DNA of 33,884 nucleotides from Bacillota bacterium (GTDB taxonomy: Bacteria; Bacillota; Limnochordia; Darwinibacteriales; DTU012), in contig JAAZMN010000075.1 in the NCBI GenBank assembly GCA_012798795.1, forward strand, positions 1 through 33,884, given 5' to 3'. The first letter of the stretch is position 1; each line of letters starts with the position of its first letter. Below are positions 22,749-32,461 of the stretch, in pieces. Under the pieces are notes generated by a model that worked only from the letters and a program-made list of their open reading frames with translations, ran no database searches and was not told the origin of the DNA. Made by a program: the position numbers and the translations under genes.

Positions 22749-25702
22749 CTTTCTCCCCCTTCCATATCAGGAAACTCCAGATAATAACGGCGGTTTTCCG
22801 GTAATTGTTCAATTTCCGTTTCTAAATCAAATTCCGTGCGCTTAATGGCAATTTCCTCATTAATCAAGCGATTATAATCAAGCAGCACCTCACGTGCGGA
22901 TTCATGGTCATAGACAACCTTACGAAATGCATTGTCAATATGTCTGCCAACCATATAGGCACCAGGTACATTCGGCACCCCAACAGCCCAGATTCTTTGC
23001 TGATCCAATAGCTTATACTCATCCACAGTCCAAGGTAGACCCCGAGAAGCTTCGACATTAGCAGTAGGATAGCGGGCAGCCCTTCCCATAACACTTTCCA
23101 ATTCTTGACCAAAACGCATTTGAATCTCACTGCTCGACCACCATTTGATAAACTCCCAAGCTGCCTCATAATCTTTTGCTGTTTTCATAATCATGGTGCC
23201 AGAACCCTGAGACGGAACATGATGATTAATGGTACCGTCATCACAAACTGTCCCGGGAACCAAAGTAAAATCCCATTCTCCTCTCAATTCTGGAGCAAAT
23301 ACCGTGAGAGTATTATAAAGCTGATAATCTGCAATAACAATAGGCATTTCCCCCATTCTAAACCGATTAGCCGGATCATACCACATGGGAACATCATATA
23401 ATTCATACAGTTCTGTCCAGGTAATAAAAGATCTGACTGCTGATTTTACATCGAGATTCGTCGCAATTCCATCCCATTTATAAAGAGGTACTCCCTGCTG
23501 ATACAAAAACATTAAATACGTCTGCACGCCACCATGATTTACCAGTGAAACTGCAGATGCTGATTCACCTAGTGCACCGCTGGCAGCTTGGGCAACACCT
23601 GAATAAGGTAGCCCCACATCCATATGCTCTCGTTTTAATTCAGGGATAATCCGAATTAAATCTTCCCAAGTACGCGGCACTTCCAATCCCAGTTCTTCTA
23701 AAATATCCTTGCGGTAAAACATCATGGGAAACGACTGAACTTCCGGGATAGCATAGACTGAATCCCGAAAAGTAAAAGGAACAACTGCACTGGGCATAAA
23801 GCGGTCTGCCACCATGGGATAATCTGGAAAGTCAGTCAAATCAACAACTGCACTACGAATAGCAAATTCCACAGGCTGTGCAGCAGGAACTCCCATTGCT
23901 ATATCCGGCCCCCGCCCTGCTAAAGTAGCTGGAAGCAATATCCCCATATTGATCAATTCTAAGTTTACTTTAATGCCAGTTGTAGAAGTAAAACTATCCT
24001 CAATCATTTCTTTTAAAATGTAAGCCTGATCTCGCCCAAGGCCAATCCAGACTTTTAACGCTGTTTTTTCGTCTTCATAGACATCTCCCACCAAAGAGTA
24101 ATCATGACTGAAAGATGCAGCAAAAGACCTTAGTTCATGCACAAGTCTCTGGTAAAACCGGGGTTTGGCTGGCGGCAGTTGCTGATCCGGGCTGGAAACA
24201 ATTAAATAATCAATCTGCAGAGGTTGTTCTTTTGTATTTAAGATCCATTCTCCTAAAGCTCCTGAATTATCCCGAAATTCATCTAAACTTCTGGGGATAA
24301 CATCTGGATCATCCGCCATTTTTGCCAAACTAAATGCTAATTCATTCAGCAGGGCAACATGTGTGCCCTGCTCTCCTGCTATCTCAGCAATTTTTTTAGA
24401 TAAATCGGCAAACACCTGACTTTGAACACGTAAACTTTCAATTACGTCAGGAATGCGTTCGCCCAATTGATAGTCGCGGATTACATCAGGATTGGTAGAA
24501 GTAATCATGACAATTCTGCGAAATATGGTGTTTAATTCATAAAGGCATTCCTCGGTTATCCGCAGAATTTCAGCTAAATCCCCCATAACTATCTCTAACT
24601 GAATAATGTTTTTACCCTCATTAAGATAGAATAAATATGGCTCGCCGCATTCTTCCATTCCTAATGTAACCATCTGATAACTGCTGGAAAAAGGAAATTT
24701 AACTGCTTCTACTTCTGCAAATGGAAGCTCATCATTGATCTTTAGACGGCGGTTAACAAAAGTGCCGCGGCTGAATTTCTGTTTTGCTTTAAATGATATA
24801 CTGTACAAACCGGATTCAGGCACAGTAACCTCCCAAGCAATCCAATCTCCTGGTTGGCTCCACCGCTGTCCCCCAATGGCATTTAGTCTAATCAGTGCCG
24901 GATCATATTCCTCTAATGTGGGATCACTGCGATCATGAATGGCAAACAATGATGGACTGGAACGATAAATACTGTCCTCAGCTTGTACTTTTTCAAAAAC
25001 ACCTGATGTTATTTTGTACCCAAGCTCCTGATAAGACTTTAAAACCTGCTGGTAAGTAGAATTTTCAGCAGCAGGCCTTAAAGTTAAGCTGTGAATTACC
25101 ATTGGTTCCCGCCGTGATACTAATGTAATGGTATTTAAACCCTGCTCAAAATAGAAGCTTAACGGAATCCGGTAATTCCCATTAGAATCTTCCAACAACA
25201 CCGTACGCCACATAGGTTTTTCCACTTGGCGCGGACGAATCTGATTCCCCCTGTTATCCATGTGCGGTTCATCTTCGTCACCCCAAACACGATGGAAATT
25301 CAAATAGCCGGCTTCGATATACGGCCGTTTACCATTGATCAATAAATCACGCTGAATATTACCGCGTCTGCCTGCTACTGGATAATAAACAACGGCAATA
25401 TTATATAAACCGGCTTTTTCTACATTTACTTCCCATGCAATTAGGCCTTCTTCATCTGTTTTTACGGATAAACCTTTCATACCGGCAAAATTTTCCAAGT
25501 GCTGTATATTTCCGGAACTTTTAGTATAGGCTTCCGCAGGTATTACAATACAGCTATCAGGAGCAGGCGTGCCTTGATAGATTTTAAGATAATCATGAAA
25601 AGTTACTCTATTATTATTGAAATCTGCTTGAGCTTGCACGACAAAATTAATTAATAAGAGCATGGTAACAGCCAATACTGCTGTAAAATATTTCCTTCTC
25701 AT
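22745..25702 (-). CDS. Large extracellular solute-binding protein with two N-terminal carbohydrate-binding-like domains
   Basis: A 985-residue exported protein, more than twice the usual size of a sugar-binding protein. After a signal peptide (about 1-27, no lipobox cysteine) come two similar beta-sandwich modules, about residues 50-212 and 240-385. They share the repeat GLIAWEVNVEKAGLYNIAVV (88-107) and DWIAWEVTVPESGLYSISFK (288-307), resembling CBM6/35-like glycan-binding folds. A helical linker (about 385-540) leads to a family 1 binding-protein domain (about 548-930: KVWIGLGRDQAYILKEMIED, LAGRGPDIAMGVPAAQPVEF, AIPEVQSFPMMFYRKDILEE, ELGLEVPRTWEDL, GSGTMIMKTAKDYEAAWEFI). ATG at 25702 is 7 nt from GGAGG; TTG at 25705 is an alternative. 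It lies between the two permease pairs. The modules suggest capture of a polymer or long oligosaccharide. Confidence 0.9.
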   Translation of the reverse strand: MRRKYFTAVLAVTMLLLINFVVQAQADFNNNRVTFHDYLKIYQGTPAPDSCIVIPAEAYTKSSGNIQHLENFAGMKGLSVKTDEEGLIAWEVNVEKAGLYNIAVVYYPVAGRRGNIQRDLLINGKRPYIEAGYLNFHRVWGDEDEPHMDNRGNQIRPRQVEKPMWRTVLLEDSNGNYRIPLSFYFEQGLNTITLVSRREPMVIHSLTLRPAAENSTYQQVLKSYQELGYKITSGVFEKVQAEDSIYRSSPSLFAIHDRSDPTLEEYDPALIRLNAIGGQRWSQPGDWIAWEVTVPESGLYSISFKAKQKFSRGTFVNRRLKINDELPFAEVEAVKFPFSSSYQMVTLGMEECGEPYLFYLNEGKNIIQLEIVMGDLAEILRITEECLYELNTIFRRIVMITSTNPDVIRDYQLGERIPDVIESLRVQSQVFADLSKKIAEIAGEQGTHVALLNELAFSLAKMADDPDVIPRSLDEFRDNSGALGEWILNTKEQPLQIDYLIVSSPDQQLPPAKPRFYQRLVHELRSFAASFSHDYSLVGDVYEDEKTALKVWIGLGRDQAYILKEMIEDSFTSTTGIKVNLELINMGILLPATLAGRGPDIAMGVPAAQPVEFAIRSAVVDLTDFPDYPMVADRFMPSAVVPFTFRDSVYAIPEVQSFPMMFYRKDILEELGLEVPRTWEDLIRIIPELKREHMDVGLPYSGVAQAASGALGESASAVSLVNHGGVQTYLMFLYQQGVPLYKWDGIATNLDVKSAVRSFITWTELYELYDVPMWYDPANRFRMGEMPIVIADYQLYNTLTVFAPELRGEWDFTLVPGTVCDDGTINHHVPSQGSGTMIMKTAKDYEAAWEFIKWWSSSEIQMRFGQELESVMGRAARYPTANVEASRGLPWTVDEYKLLDQQRIWAVGVPNVPGAYMVGRHIDNAFRKVVYDHESAREVLLDYNRLINEEIAIKRTEFDLETEIEQLPENRRYYLEFPDMEGGER

Positions 25703-25727
25703 CAAGGGCCCTCCTTTAGCCTATAAT

Positions 25728-26630
25728 TTAACCAATAATACCTGTGCGTTCAATACTCTCAATAAAATAACGCTGCATTAAGGCAAACAGAATTAATAAA
25801 GGCAGTATAAATAAAATCATGCCTGTATTACTAATCAGCGAGCTGTAGTGGGTCCGCAAAAGATCTGTACGGCCTTCCACTGCCTTCACAGCAATATTAT
25901 CCAATGCATGAGTTAAAAATTTACCCTGTCCACCCATAAACAATGTCGTATAAAAATAATCATTCCACTGCCAGACGAAAGCAAATAAAAACACAATAAC
26001 TAAACCGGGAACTGCACTGGGAAGCATAATAGTTAAAAAAGTACGCAAAAGCCCAGCACCGTCCACATACGCCGCATCCTCCAAATCTTTAGGCATACCC
26101 CTAAAAAACTGGCGCATTATGTAGATAAACAACCCGTTGCGCAGTCCCACACCGGTTATTGAAATTAAAATAAAAGGCCAAACGCTGTTTAACAAATTCA
26201 ACCCAGGTGGAGGCAGCAATCCGTAAATATCAAAATATCTAAAATTGAGATACATAGGAACCATCAACATCTGCGGAGGTACAATTAGAGTAAAAATCAC
26301 CATTGCAAAAATAATTTTTCCGCCCTTAAACTTAAATCTTCCTAAGCCGTACCCTACCAAAGTACAGGAAGCGAGCTGCAGAATACTTACAGCTAAAGTT
26401 AGGGAAAATGTATTGCGAAAAGCGATAGGATAATTCATAAAACCCCAAGCATCTTTATAATGCTGCAGTGTAAAAGTGCGTGGGAGCCACTTGACAGTCT
26501 GATCAAACATATCCGATATAGTCATAAATGAAGAGGAAAGCTTAGTAAGTAACGGCTGTAAAATAATATAAGCTACTCCAATAATAAAGACAGCCCTTAA
26601 AACTCCAATAACAAACGATTTTCCTTTCAT
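25728..26630 (-). CDS. Carbohydrate ABC transporter permease (MalG type), first pair
   Basis: A 300-residue CUT1 permease with six spans. The EAA loop is LEDAAYVDGAGLLRTFLTIM followed by LPSAVPG (about residues 181-208), preceded by NGLFIYIMRQFFRGMP. TLIVPPQMLMVPMYLNFRYF is typical of the MalG half. The ATG at 26630 has AAAGGAGGG upstream, 20 nt after the MalF-type gene. It is followed 25 nt later by the large binding protein. It presumably forms a channel with the protein at 26651, separate from the second permease pair. Confidence 0.93.
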   Translation of the reverse strand: MKGKSFVIGVLRAVFIIGVAYIILQPLLTKLSSSFMTISDMFDQTVKWLPRTFTLQHYKDAWGFMNYPIAFRNTFSLTLAVSILQLASCTLVGYGLGRFKFKGGKIIFAMVIFTLIVPPQMLMVPMYLNFRYFDIYGLLPPPGLNLLNSVWPFILISITGVGLRNGLFIYIMRQFFRGMPKDLEDAAYVDGAGLLRTFLTIMLPSAVPGLVIVFLFAFVWQWNDYFYTTLFMGGQGKFLTHALDNIAVKAVEGRTDLLRTHYSSLISNTGMILFILPLLILFALMQRYFIESIERTGIIG

Positions 26631-26650
26631 GTTCCCAACCCTCCTTTAAC

Positions 26651-27550
26651 TTATTCCTGGTAATATACCCATTTGGAGACTACCTGCAGTACTAATCCTA
26701 ATACAGCAGCAATTACAATGAAATACAATACTGCCATGGCCGTACTGACTCCAAACCCTTGAGAAGTAAAAGCTGTCGAGCGAATCATTGATACTAACTC
26801 GTTATCTGCAGAAGTAAATGAATCAATAATTGTATAAACCACAGCAGTTAAAATCAGTGGGCTGAGCATAGGAAAAGTTATTAACCAAAAACTTTCCCAT
26901 GCTGTTGCTCCTTCAACATCTGCTGCTTCATAAACACTGCTGGGTATGGACTGCAAACCAGCTAAAAAAATGAGAATTTGTATGCCAGAAGCACGCACAA
27001 TAAGAGGAATCCTTTCCACAGCATCGATAATAAACTGGAGAAACTGCTCCGGTAATCTGGTGGACAATAACAGATTCTGCAGTGCAGTACCGCTGAAGAC
27101 AAGCCCAGGTTTAGCTGCCCCCAAAGAAAGCTGAGTAATCATATCAGTTTGTTCTAATCGAAAGATAATCCCGGCACCTAAGATAACCGGTAAGAAAAAT
27201 ATTACCCTGGCCAGCAAACGGCCGAAAAACTTTTGATTAAGTATTATTGCTGTAAAAAAGCTGAAAGCCAGGATTAAGGGTACATTAACCGCCAAATTAC
27301 CGATTTCTGCCGCTAAGTCCATGGGGAAACTAGGATGAACATTAAGAGCATAGCTGTAATTGGACCACCCTACAAAAGTGAGTTCATATCCGATAGGGGT
27401 CAGCTGTAACTCATTAAAACTAAAAATTAAAGTCTGCATAAATGAATAAAAGAAAAATAACGCGAATCCGATTAAAAATGGCAGGCAGAATAAATATCCT
27501 GCAATAATCTTTCTGCGCTGGAAAGATATTCTAAATAACTTATTTTTCAT
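26651..27550 (-). CDS. Carbohydrate ABC transporter permease (MalF type), first pair
   Basis: A 299-residue CUT1 permease with six spans. Signature parts are FCLPFLIGFALFFFYSFMQT at the N-terminus and the EAA loop VYEAADVEGATAWESFWLIT followed by FPMLSPL (about residues 208-234). A loop of roughly 60 residues between the central helices (about 135-190, with TDMITQLSLGAAKPGLVFSG) is longer than usual and probably extracytoplasmic, a possible docking element for an unusual binding protein. The ATG at 27550 follows GAGGGTGA and overlaps the end of the DUF5696 gene by 11 nt. A GTG at 27559 within the Shine-Dalgarno is rejected as the start. Confidence 0.92.
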   Translation of the reverse strand: MKNKLFRISFQRRKIIAGYLFCLPFLIGFALFFFYSFMQTLIFSFNELQLTPIGYELTFVGWSNYSYALNVHPSFPMDLAAEIGNLAVNVPLILAFSFFTAIILNQKFFGRLLARVIFFLPVILGAGIIFRLEQTDMITQLSLGAAKPGLVFSGTALQNLLLSTRLPEQFLQFIIDAVERIPLIVRASGIQILIFLAGLQSIPSSVYEAADVEGATAWESFWLITFPMLSPLILTAVVYTIIDSFTSADNELVSMIRSTAFTSQGFGVSTAMAVLYFIVIAAVLGLVLQVVSKWVYYQE

Positions 27551-30281
27551 CCGGATCACCCTCTACCTTGATAAAACTCTCACCCTCAATAATACAGCTG
27601 TCTAATATGACTCGATGCTGATTGTAATTTACAATAACTGTAACTCCGCTTTCATATGTAGTTGAAAACACTTCGGGTGCTAAGCGTCGATGATCAACAA
27701 TTCGCTGACCTTTGATTTTTTCAAGCAGTTCTTCCGTTTCTAAATAGAAATCTACTGCATCATCCAGCCAATCTCCATAATGAACTGCATATAAATAATC
27801 AAAATCCGTACGTTTTAGCAAAGAAGACGGAGTGAAAGTGCCGATATAATACTGCCCAGCTCCTGTTTCCAAAGTTTTTAATAATGCTTGGCGCATATTT
27901 TCCGCTAAATTAATTGCCTCACCGGTATAATGCCAATAGCCGCTTAAAACAATGGGCAAAAAAGGAATACCCTGATCAATGATATGCAGTGAACTAGCAG
28001 TTAACGGCACATTTACTGCTGTACTTACATAAGGCAGAACGTAACTGTTGGCACCGTCTGTCATCAGTTTAAGTTCATACTCTTCGGCAAGGGTCTTTAC
28101 TCCATTTTCAAGCAGATAACGTGCCTGCTGCCGATTTATTAAGTCGTGTTCACTAAGTCGGTAATCTGAATTAAGCAGCACTCCAAAATCCCGTAGGCAG
28201 ATATTGTTAACCTGATATTTTAAATAGTCCTGAGCAAATTTGTCTATTAAATCCGAAAGCTTGCGTGGAGAAAGAATATACGGGCTTCTGCCCTGCTGCC
28301 TTTGAGAAGTAGCAATACTATAAGGATAAATTTGGGCAGCTTGGCGAGAAATAAATCGAGATGCATCAGTACGAATGATAAAACTGTCAAACAGTCTATT
28401 TTTGTATACTAAGAGCAAACTAACATCAGGGTAAAATGCTGCATTATTAGCTTCTAAATGCCGCATCAACTGCTTCCAATCGTGATTAGTACCTAGTATA
28501 GGCTCTAAACTAACTTTATCCGGATAGAAATGCTCAATTCCACCTTTAAGCCAGCCAGAATATCTAATCTGTAACCCTGATATTTCTTTTGCCATTAATT
28601 GATGGACAACAGCTGCCGCCTGTTCAAAAGTGGTTAATGGATAGATTACTTGTCGGGGCACTCCTAAAATCGGTTCTGAATGGTCAATGGCTGCCGCTAG
28701 TTCCACAATAAAGGGCTGCTTGGAATCAAGTGGAGTTAATCCGTAATTGTTTACTAAGTATTCTTGGTAACGATGTGCCATACCCACGTAATCAGCTTCA
28801 CCACCTATTAAAAATTTATAGCGAATCCGAAGATTACCCTGATAAATCTGATGCTGATATACGTTAAGATAAGTCGTAGTTGCATCATAATACATCTGTA
28901 GCTGGGAAAAAGGCCTTAGGTTAAAATTTGTGTAGACCTTATTATATCCGTCAGTTCTGCCAGCGGTATCTGCCCGGATTCTACCAATGGCATCTCCTTC
29001 CTCGATAATGGCCAAAAAAGCTAGTTCATCTTGTTTCAGACCAAATATAGGAAGATGAATCTGCTGTCCTGGATAAGGCATGCTGGCAATAGGCGTTACG
29101 GAAAAATCTCTACCATATATTATTTTTTCATAAGATGAAGTAAAGCGTTTATCTGTATTAAGATAGATAAGTGCACCTGAGCCATCCGGTATCACAATAT
29201 AACCTTCAGCTTGATCATGGGCAGCCCCAAAATATGGTAAAACGCTGAGAGTAGTCAATGGAAACGAAACCTGCCGTTTATCTCGAGAACGATCTTCCAC
29301 ATCCTGCGGAAATCTCAATTCGTTTACAGGCACATTAACAACTAAATCCCTGCCATCGAGCCGATATTCAATTACAATTTTGAAAACACGAATGTTTTCA
29401 AGCGGAGGATCAATCCTATTAGCTTCATGATCAAATTGTGTATCATAAGGAGTGTACCCGGAAGCTGTAATTGTCTCCACCAATCTAGTCCAATCCCAAG
29501 CACGAATCCGATCCTTCAAAATATAAGTAGGGTTGTCTTTTAACTGCACAAAGTTTTCTGGCTTTAGCTCTTGACGAGCCGAATAGTCCTCCCGATTATT
29601 AACAATATGAGTTGCTGCCCCTTGAATTAAATTACGCCTAGCAGATCCCTCCAGCACTTCACCAACTAAAGTCAGCATATAATCCGCACCAAAGAGATAA
29701 TCCTTATCCATGTTTAAAACTGAAACTCGTTCATAACCTTCGGGGATTTGTGTAATCTGAATTAATTGATACTGTTTTAAAATAAACTCCTGATCTTCAG
29801 AGGCAAGATGCTGTAAAATCTTAGACTCCATACGCTCTCTGCTGATGATTACCGGGACAATATCATCTGAAGCCCACCGCTGCCCAAACAAGTACTTAAC
29901 CCGAAATCCATCTGTTATTTTCTCGATTTCAGCCTGATCTAAAAGATTGCTGTTTCGGTAATTATTCATTGTTTGTCTAACATCTTCAGGAGTGTAGTAA
30001 TCAAACAGTAATTGCGAACTTAACTCATCAATTACACTGCCCCGAGCAATGCTGTCTTTTTCACGATTTTGGGGATTTGAAAACCATACCGCATCAAAGT
30101 CTTTAAGTTTAACCGCTATTTCTGTGGTTTGGGAATTAAGATAGAGAATGGCTTGTTCATTTTCTACCTGCAGGTCAAATTCTGCTAGATCAATGGCAGA
30201 AACCTGATTAGAAACTGCTGGAATTATTATAGCCATAATCAAAGCGATAATCTTAAATTTATAATTAAAGCAGATACGCAT
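27540..30281 (-). CDS. DUF5696-family exported protein, possible glycosidase-like fold
   Basis: A 913-residue protein with a signal peptide or N-terminal anchor (FKIIALIMAIIIPAVSNQVS, about residues 9-28). Helical and mixed segments (30-290) precede a beta-sandwich region, about 295-515, with GYIVIPDGSGALIYLN, IYGRDFSV and FLIGGEADYVGMAHRYQEYL. This recalls the mutarotase-like domain ahead of glycosidase barrels. Residues about 520-800 read like an alpha/beta barrel (LQIRYSGWLKGGIEHFYPDK, NNAAFYPDVSLLLVYKN, VNNICLRDFGVLLNSDYR, LKLMTDGANSYVLPYVS); Asp698 and Asp742 at strand ends are candidates for active-site acids. A C-terminal sandwich contains FSTTYESGVTVIVNYN. I match it to DUF5696 from memory; a glycoside hydrolase activity is inference. 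The ATG at 30281 follows AAGGGGGG. It lies inside the transport operon. Confidence 0.78.
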   Translation of the reverse strand: MRICFNYKFKIIALIMAIIIPAVSNQVSAIDLAEFDLQVENEQAILYLNSQTTEIAVKLKDFDAVWFSNPQNREKDSIARGSVIDELSSQLLFDYYTPEDVRQTMNNYRNSNLLDQAEIEKITDGFRVKYLFGQRWASDDIVPVIISRERMESKILQHLASEDQEFILKQYQLIQITQIPEGYERVSVLNMDKDYLFGADYMLTLVGEVLEGSARRNLIQGAATHIVNNREDYSARQELKPENFVQLKDNPTYILKDRIRAWDWTRLVETITASGYTPYDTQFDHEANRIDPPLENIRVFKIVIEYRLDGRDLVVNVPVNELRFPQDVEDRSRDKRQVSFPLTTLSVLPYFGAAHDQAEGYIVIPDGSGALIYLNTDKRFTSSYEKIIYGRDFSVTPIASMPYPGQQIHLPIFGLKQDELAFLAIIEEGDAIGRIRADTAGRTDGYNKVYTNFNLRPFSQLQMYYDATTTYLNVYQHQIYQGNLRIRYKFLIGGEADYVGMAHRYQEYLVNNYGLTPLDSKQPFIVELAAAIDHSEPILGVPRQVIYPLTTFEQAAAVVHQLMAKEISGLQIRYSGWLKGGIEHFYPDKVSLEPILGTNHDWKQLMRHLEANNAAFYPDVSLLLVYKNRLFDSFIIRTDASRFISRQAAQIYPYSIATSQRQQGRSPYILSPRKLSDLIDKFAQDYLKYQVNNICLRDFGVLLNSDYRLSEHDLINRQQARYLLENGVKTLAEEYELKLMTDGANSYVLPYVSTAVNVPLTASSLHIIDQGIPFLPIVLSGYWHYTGEAINLAENMRQALLKTLETGAGQYYIGTFTPSSLLKRTDFDYLYAVHYGDWLDDAVDFYLETEELLEKIKGQRIVDHRRLAPEVFSTTYESGVTVIVNYNQHRVILDSCIIEGESFIKVEGDPDEK

Positions 30282-30299
30282 AGATACCCCCCTTTATTC

Positions 30300-32435
30300 C
30301 TAATTTCTAAAGACAAGTTCAATGTATATTTCCGAGAAAAACTGATAAACTTGTTCAGCAAGATTAAAATACAATAATCCGATAAATAGTGTTAAGCCCA
30401 TGCCAGCAATAGTTAAACCGGTAAATAATGCTGTCTTTCCAAAATCATATTGATGAACCACCATTGTACCGATGAAAATCAAAATCACGGTCCACACTAC
30501 TCCCAATGAAGTAAGGGTATAATAGAAAGATCCTTCTTCAACTATAATATAATTGCTGATAAAGGTTAAAGGAATATTCATGATTATTAAGGGAGTACAT
30601 GCATAAGCAACCGTAATAAAAATATCTTTGAAACTTCCCTTCCCATCTGATACGGTTGTCAGCGACCAGTTAACAATACACCACAGAAAAAACGGTATTA
30701 AAATACTGGCAAATTCCACATATATATTTAGTTTATTTAGATCACGTCGATTGAAAATAAAACCTGTGTATTGACGAGCATAAACATAACTTAGGGTCAG
30801 CAGCCCTAGAATGATTCCGGCAGATACTGCATTACCCCGTTTTTCATGTTTTAAATCCCAGAAACCTTCTAGAGGATGAATAATTAAATATAGTGCATAA
30901 GCCAAGCTTTTGGCAATAGTATACGATTTCAACCGGCCTCCCCATTTTTCCAGCGTATATCTTAATTTTTGGATCAACCTAAATTTAGATATTACAAAAA
31001 TTGCTGCAGCCATAACTACTATTAAAATAACAACCATAGTAAAGTTTTTATAAATAACTTCGCGCCGATAAAGTGCAAATGCTTTAGAATAATTAATCCG
31101 ATCCTCACCTAAACGAAAACTATACATAGCTTCAGCAAAACTGTCTTCTCGCATTTGAGCCCGGCCTATTCCCGTATGAGCTACATCTAAATTAACATTC
31201 ATCTGCTTTACTTTCTGCCACTCTAAAACCGAGTTATCCCAGTCATCATCATGGTAATAGGCAATAGCTGCATGAATAGATTGGGCATAATCAGTAGAAT
31301 TAAAAACTGTAATCATATTTGTTCCCCTGTCAAGCACCAAAATGCTCTCATCCAGTTCGGCTATGGCTTCTGGAATTTGAAAAGTTCCCCGGCTTTGGCC
31401 TAAACCTCCGAAAACATAAAGTAAATTCCCGTTTTCATCATAAGTAAAAACACGGCCCCGCCTCTGATCAAGGGCAGAGTACATCCCATTTTTTCTGGCA
31501 ATCACATCGACTAGCAATGATGACGCCAGTGTTGCCTCGCCGTATTGATCTAATAATGCAGAACCATAATCACCTATGGGTGGATTAAAGCCTGCCCTGC
31601 GCATTACATCAGTTCCGGCAGGATTGAGGCGTCTAATAGCTTCTGTATAGCGGATTTCTCCATCTGTAACCGTCGCAAAAATAAAGCCTCGTTCATCAAT
31701 ATCAATACTGCTGTGTTCTGTAGGTAAAAACAAAGTCAGCAGCTTTTTTCTCTCAGCTGATGAAAATCGCCGCCATAAATAATCAATTAAACTTGGGGTA
31801 ACGCGGGGAGCACCAATAAAGCCGCAGAAATCACCTTGAGGATCAAACTCCAAAATACCGTCATAAACCTCATCGGACACCACAAAAATACGGCCAACAT
31901 TATCCACACCGATCCGATTAGGATTATAACGGAAATCTGCTCGTATTACTCCGGAGAATTCAGGCTGAGGAGGACCTACCATCTGCACTAACTGACCCTT
32001 TTGATCAAGCACGACAATGCGTGAATTATTCCGATCAGCAATATAAATATGGCCATTGTCGGTAACATAAATTCCGCGAGGAGTATTAAAACAATCAATT
32101 ACACCATTATTGACAAACTCACTAAAAATCCGGATAACTTCATAGTCGCTATTAAGCTGAATGATTCTGTTATTGCCGGTATCAGATATATAAATACTCT
32201 TTTCAGCATCGACAAATATATCTCGCGGTGATGAAAACGCACCGACACCTAAATCCATACCGCGAATAGTTTTCACAGGAACATAAGCTTGAGGAGCATA
32301 GACAGGTTCCTGCCAAAAATCATAGGTATAACTGGAATAGGGAACTGCCAGAGTAGAAGAATCCCCCAAACCTTTAGCTGCTGTACTCGTTAAAAGTAAA
32401 ATCATGCATAAAGTTAGCAACAATGCCCTACGCAT
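30300..32435 (-). CDS. NHL beta-propeller / YIP1 membrane protein
   Basis: A 711-residue membrane protein with an unusual domain order. A signal peptide (RRALLLTLCMILLLTSTAAK) is followed by about six NHL repeats forming a propeller, about residues 55-380. Clear blades are FSSPRDIFVDAEKSIYISDT then GNNRIIQL, and FNTPRGIYVTDNGHIYIADR then NNSRIVVLD. Next is a short TPR-like helical region (about 385-455: AIAYYHDDDWDNSVLEWQKV), one membrane helix (about 466-484), a basic cytoplasmic linker and a YIP1-type domain of about five helices (about 520-711). The propeller would face outside. No enzymatic motif is visible. The ATG at 32435 follows GGGAGGG; a longer frame to 32477 runs into lacI. Its place between lacI and DUF5696 suggests glycan sensing or assembly of the uptake system, as inference. 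Confidence 0.82.
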   Translation of the reverse strand: MRRALLLTLCMILLLTSTAAKGLGDSSTLAVPYSSYTYDFWQEPVYAPQAYVPVKTIRGMDLGVGAFSSPRDIFVDAEKSIYISDTGNNRIIQLNSDYEVIRIFSEFVNNGVIDCFNTPRGIYVTDNGHIYIADRNNSRIVVLDQKGQLVQMVGPPQPEFSGVIRADFRYNPNRIGVDNVGRIFVVSDEVYDGILEFDPQGDFCGFIGAPRVTPSLIDYLWRRFSSAERKKLLTLFLPTEHSSIDIDERGFIFATVTDGEIRYTEAIRRLNPAGTDVMRRAGFNPPIGDYGSALLDQYGEATLASSLLVDVIARKNGMYSALDQRRGRVFTYDENGNLLYVFGGLGQSRGTFQIPEAIAELDESILVLDRGTNMITVFNSTDYAQSIHAAIAYYHDDDWDNSVLEWQKVKQMNVNLDVAHTGIGRAQMREDSFAEAMYSFRLGEDRINYSKAFALYRREVIYKNFTMVVILIVVMAAAIFVISKFRLIQKLRYTLEKWGGRLKSYTIAKSLAYALYLIIHPLEGFWDLKHEKRGNAVSAGIILGLLTLSYVYARQYTGFIFNRRDLNKLNIYVEFASILIPFFLWCIVNWSLTTVSDGKGSFKDIFITVAYACTPLIIMNIPLTFISNYIIVEEGSFYYTLTSLGVVWTVILIFIGTMVVHQYDFGKTALFTGLTIAGMGLTLFIGLLYFNLAEQVYQFFSEIYIELVFRN

Positions 32436-32461
32436 ATACAAAAGACCCTCCCCCCGTCTTA

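Noticed and set aside
20916-27550. Recent tandem duplication of the permease pair
   Set aside because: The two MalF and two MalG proteins differ throughout, including their EAA loops, so any duplication is old.
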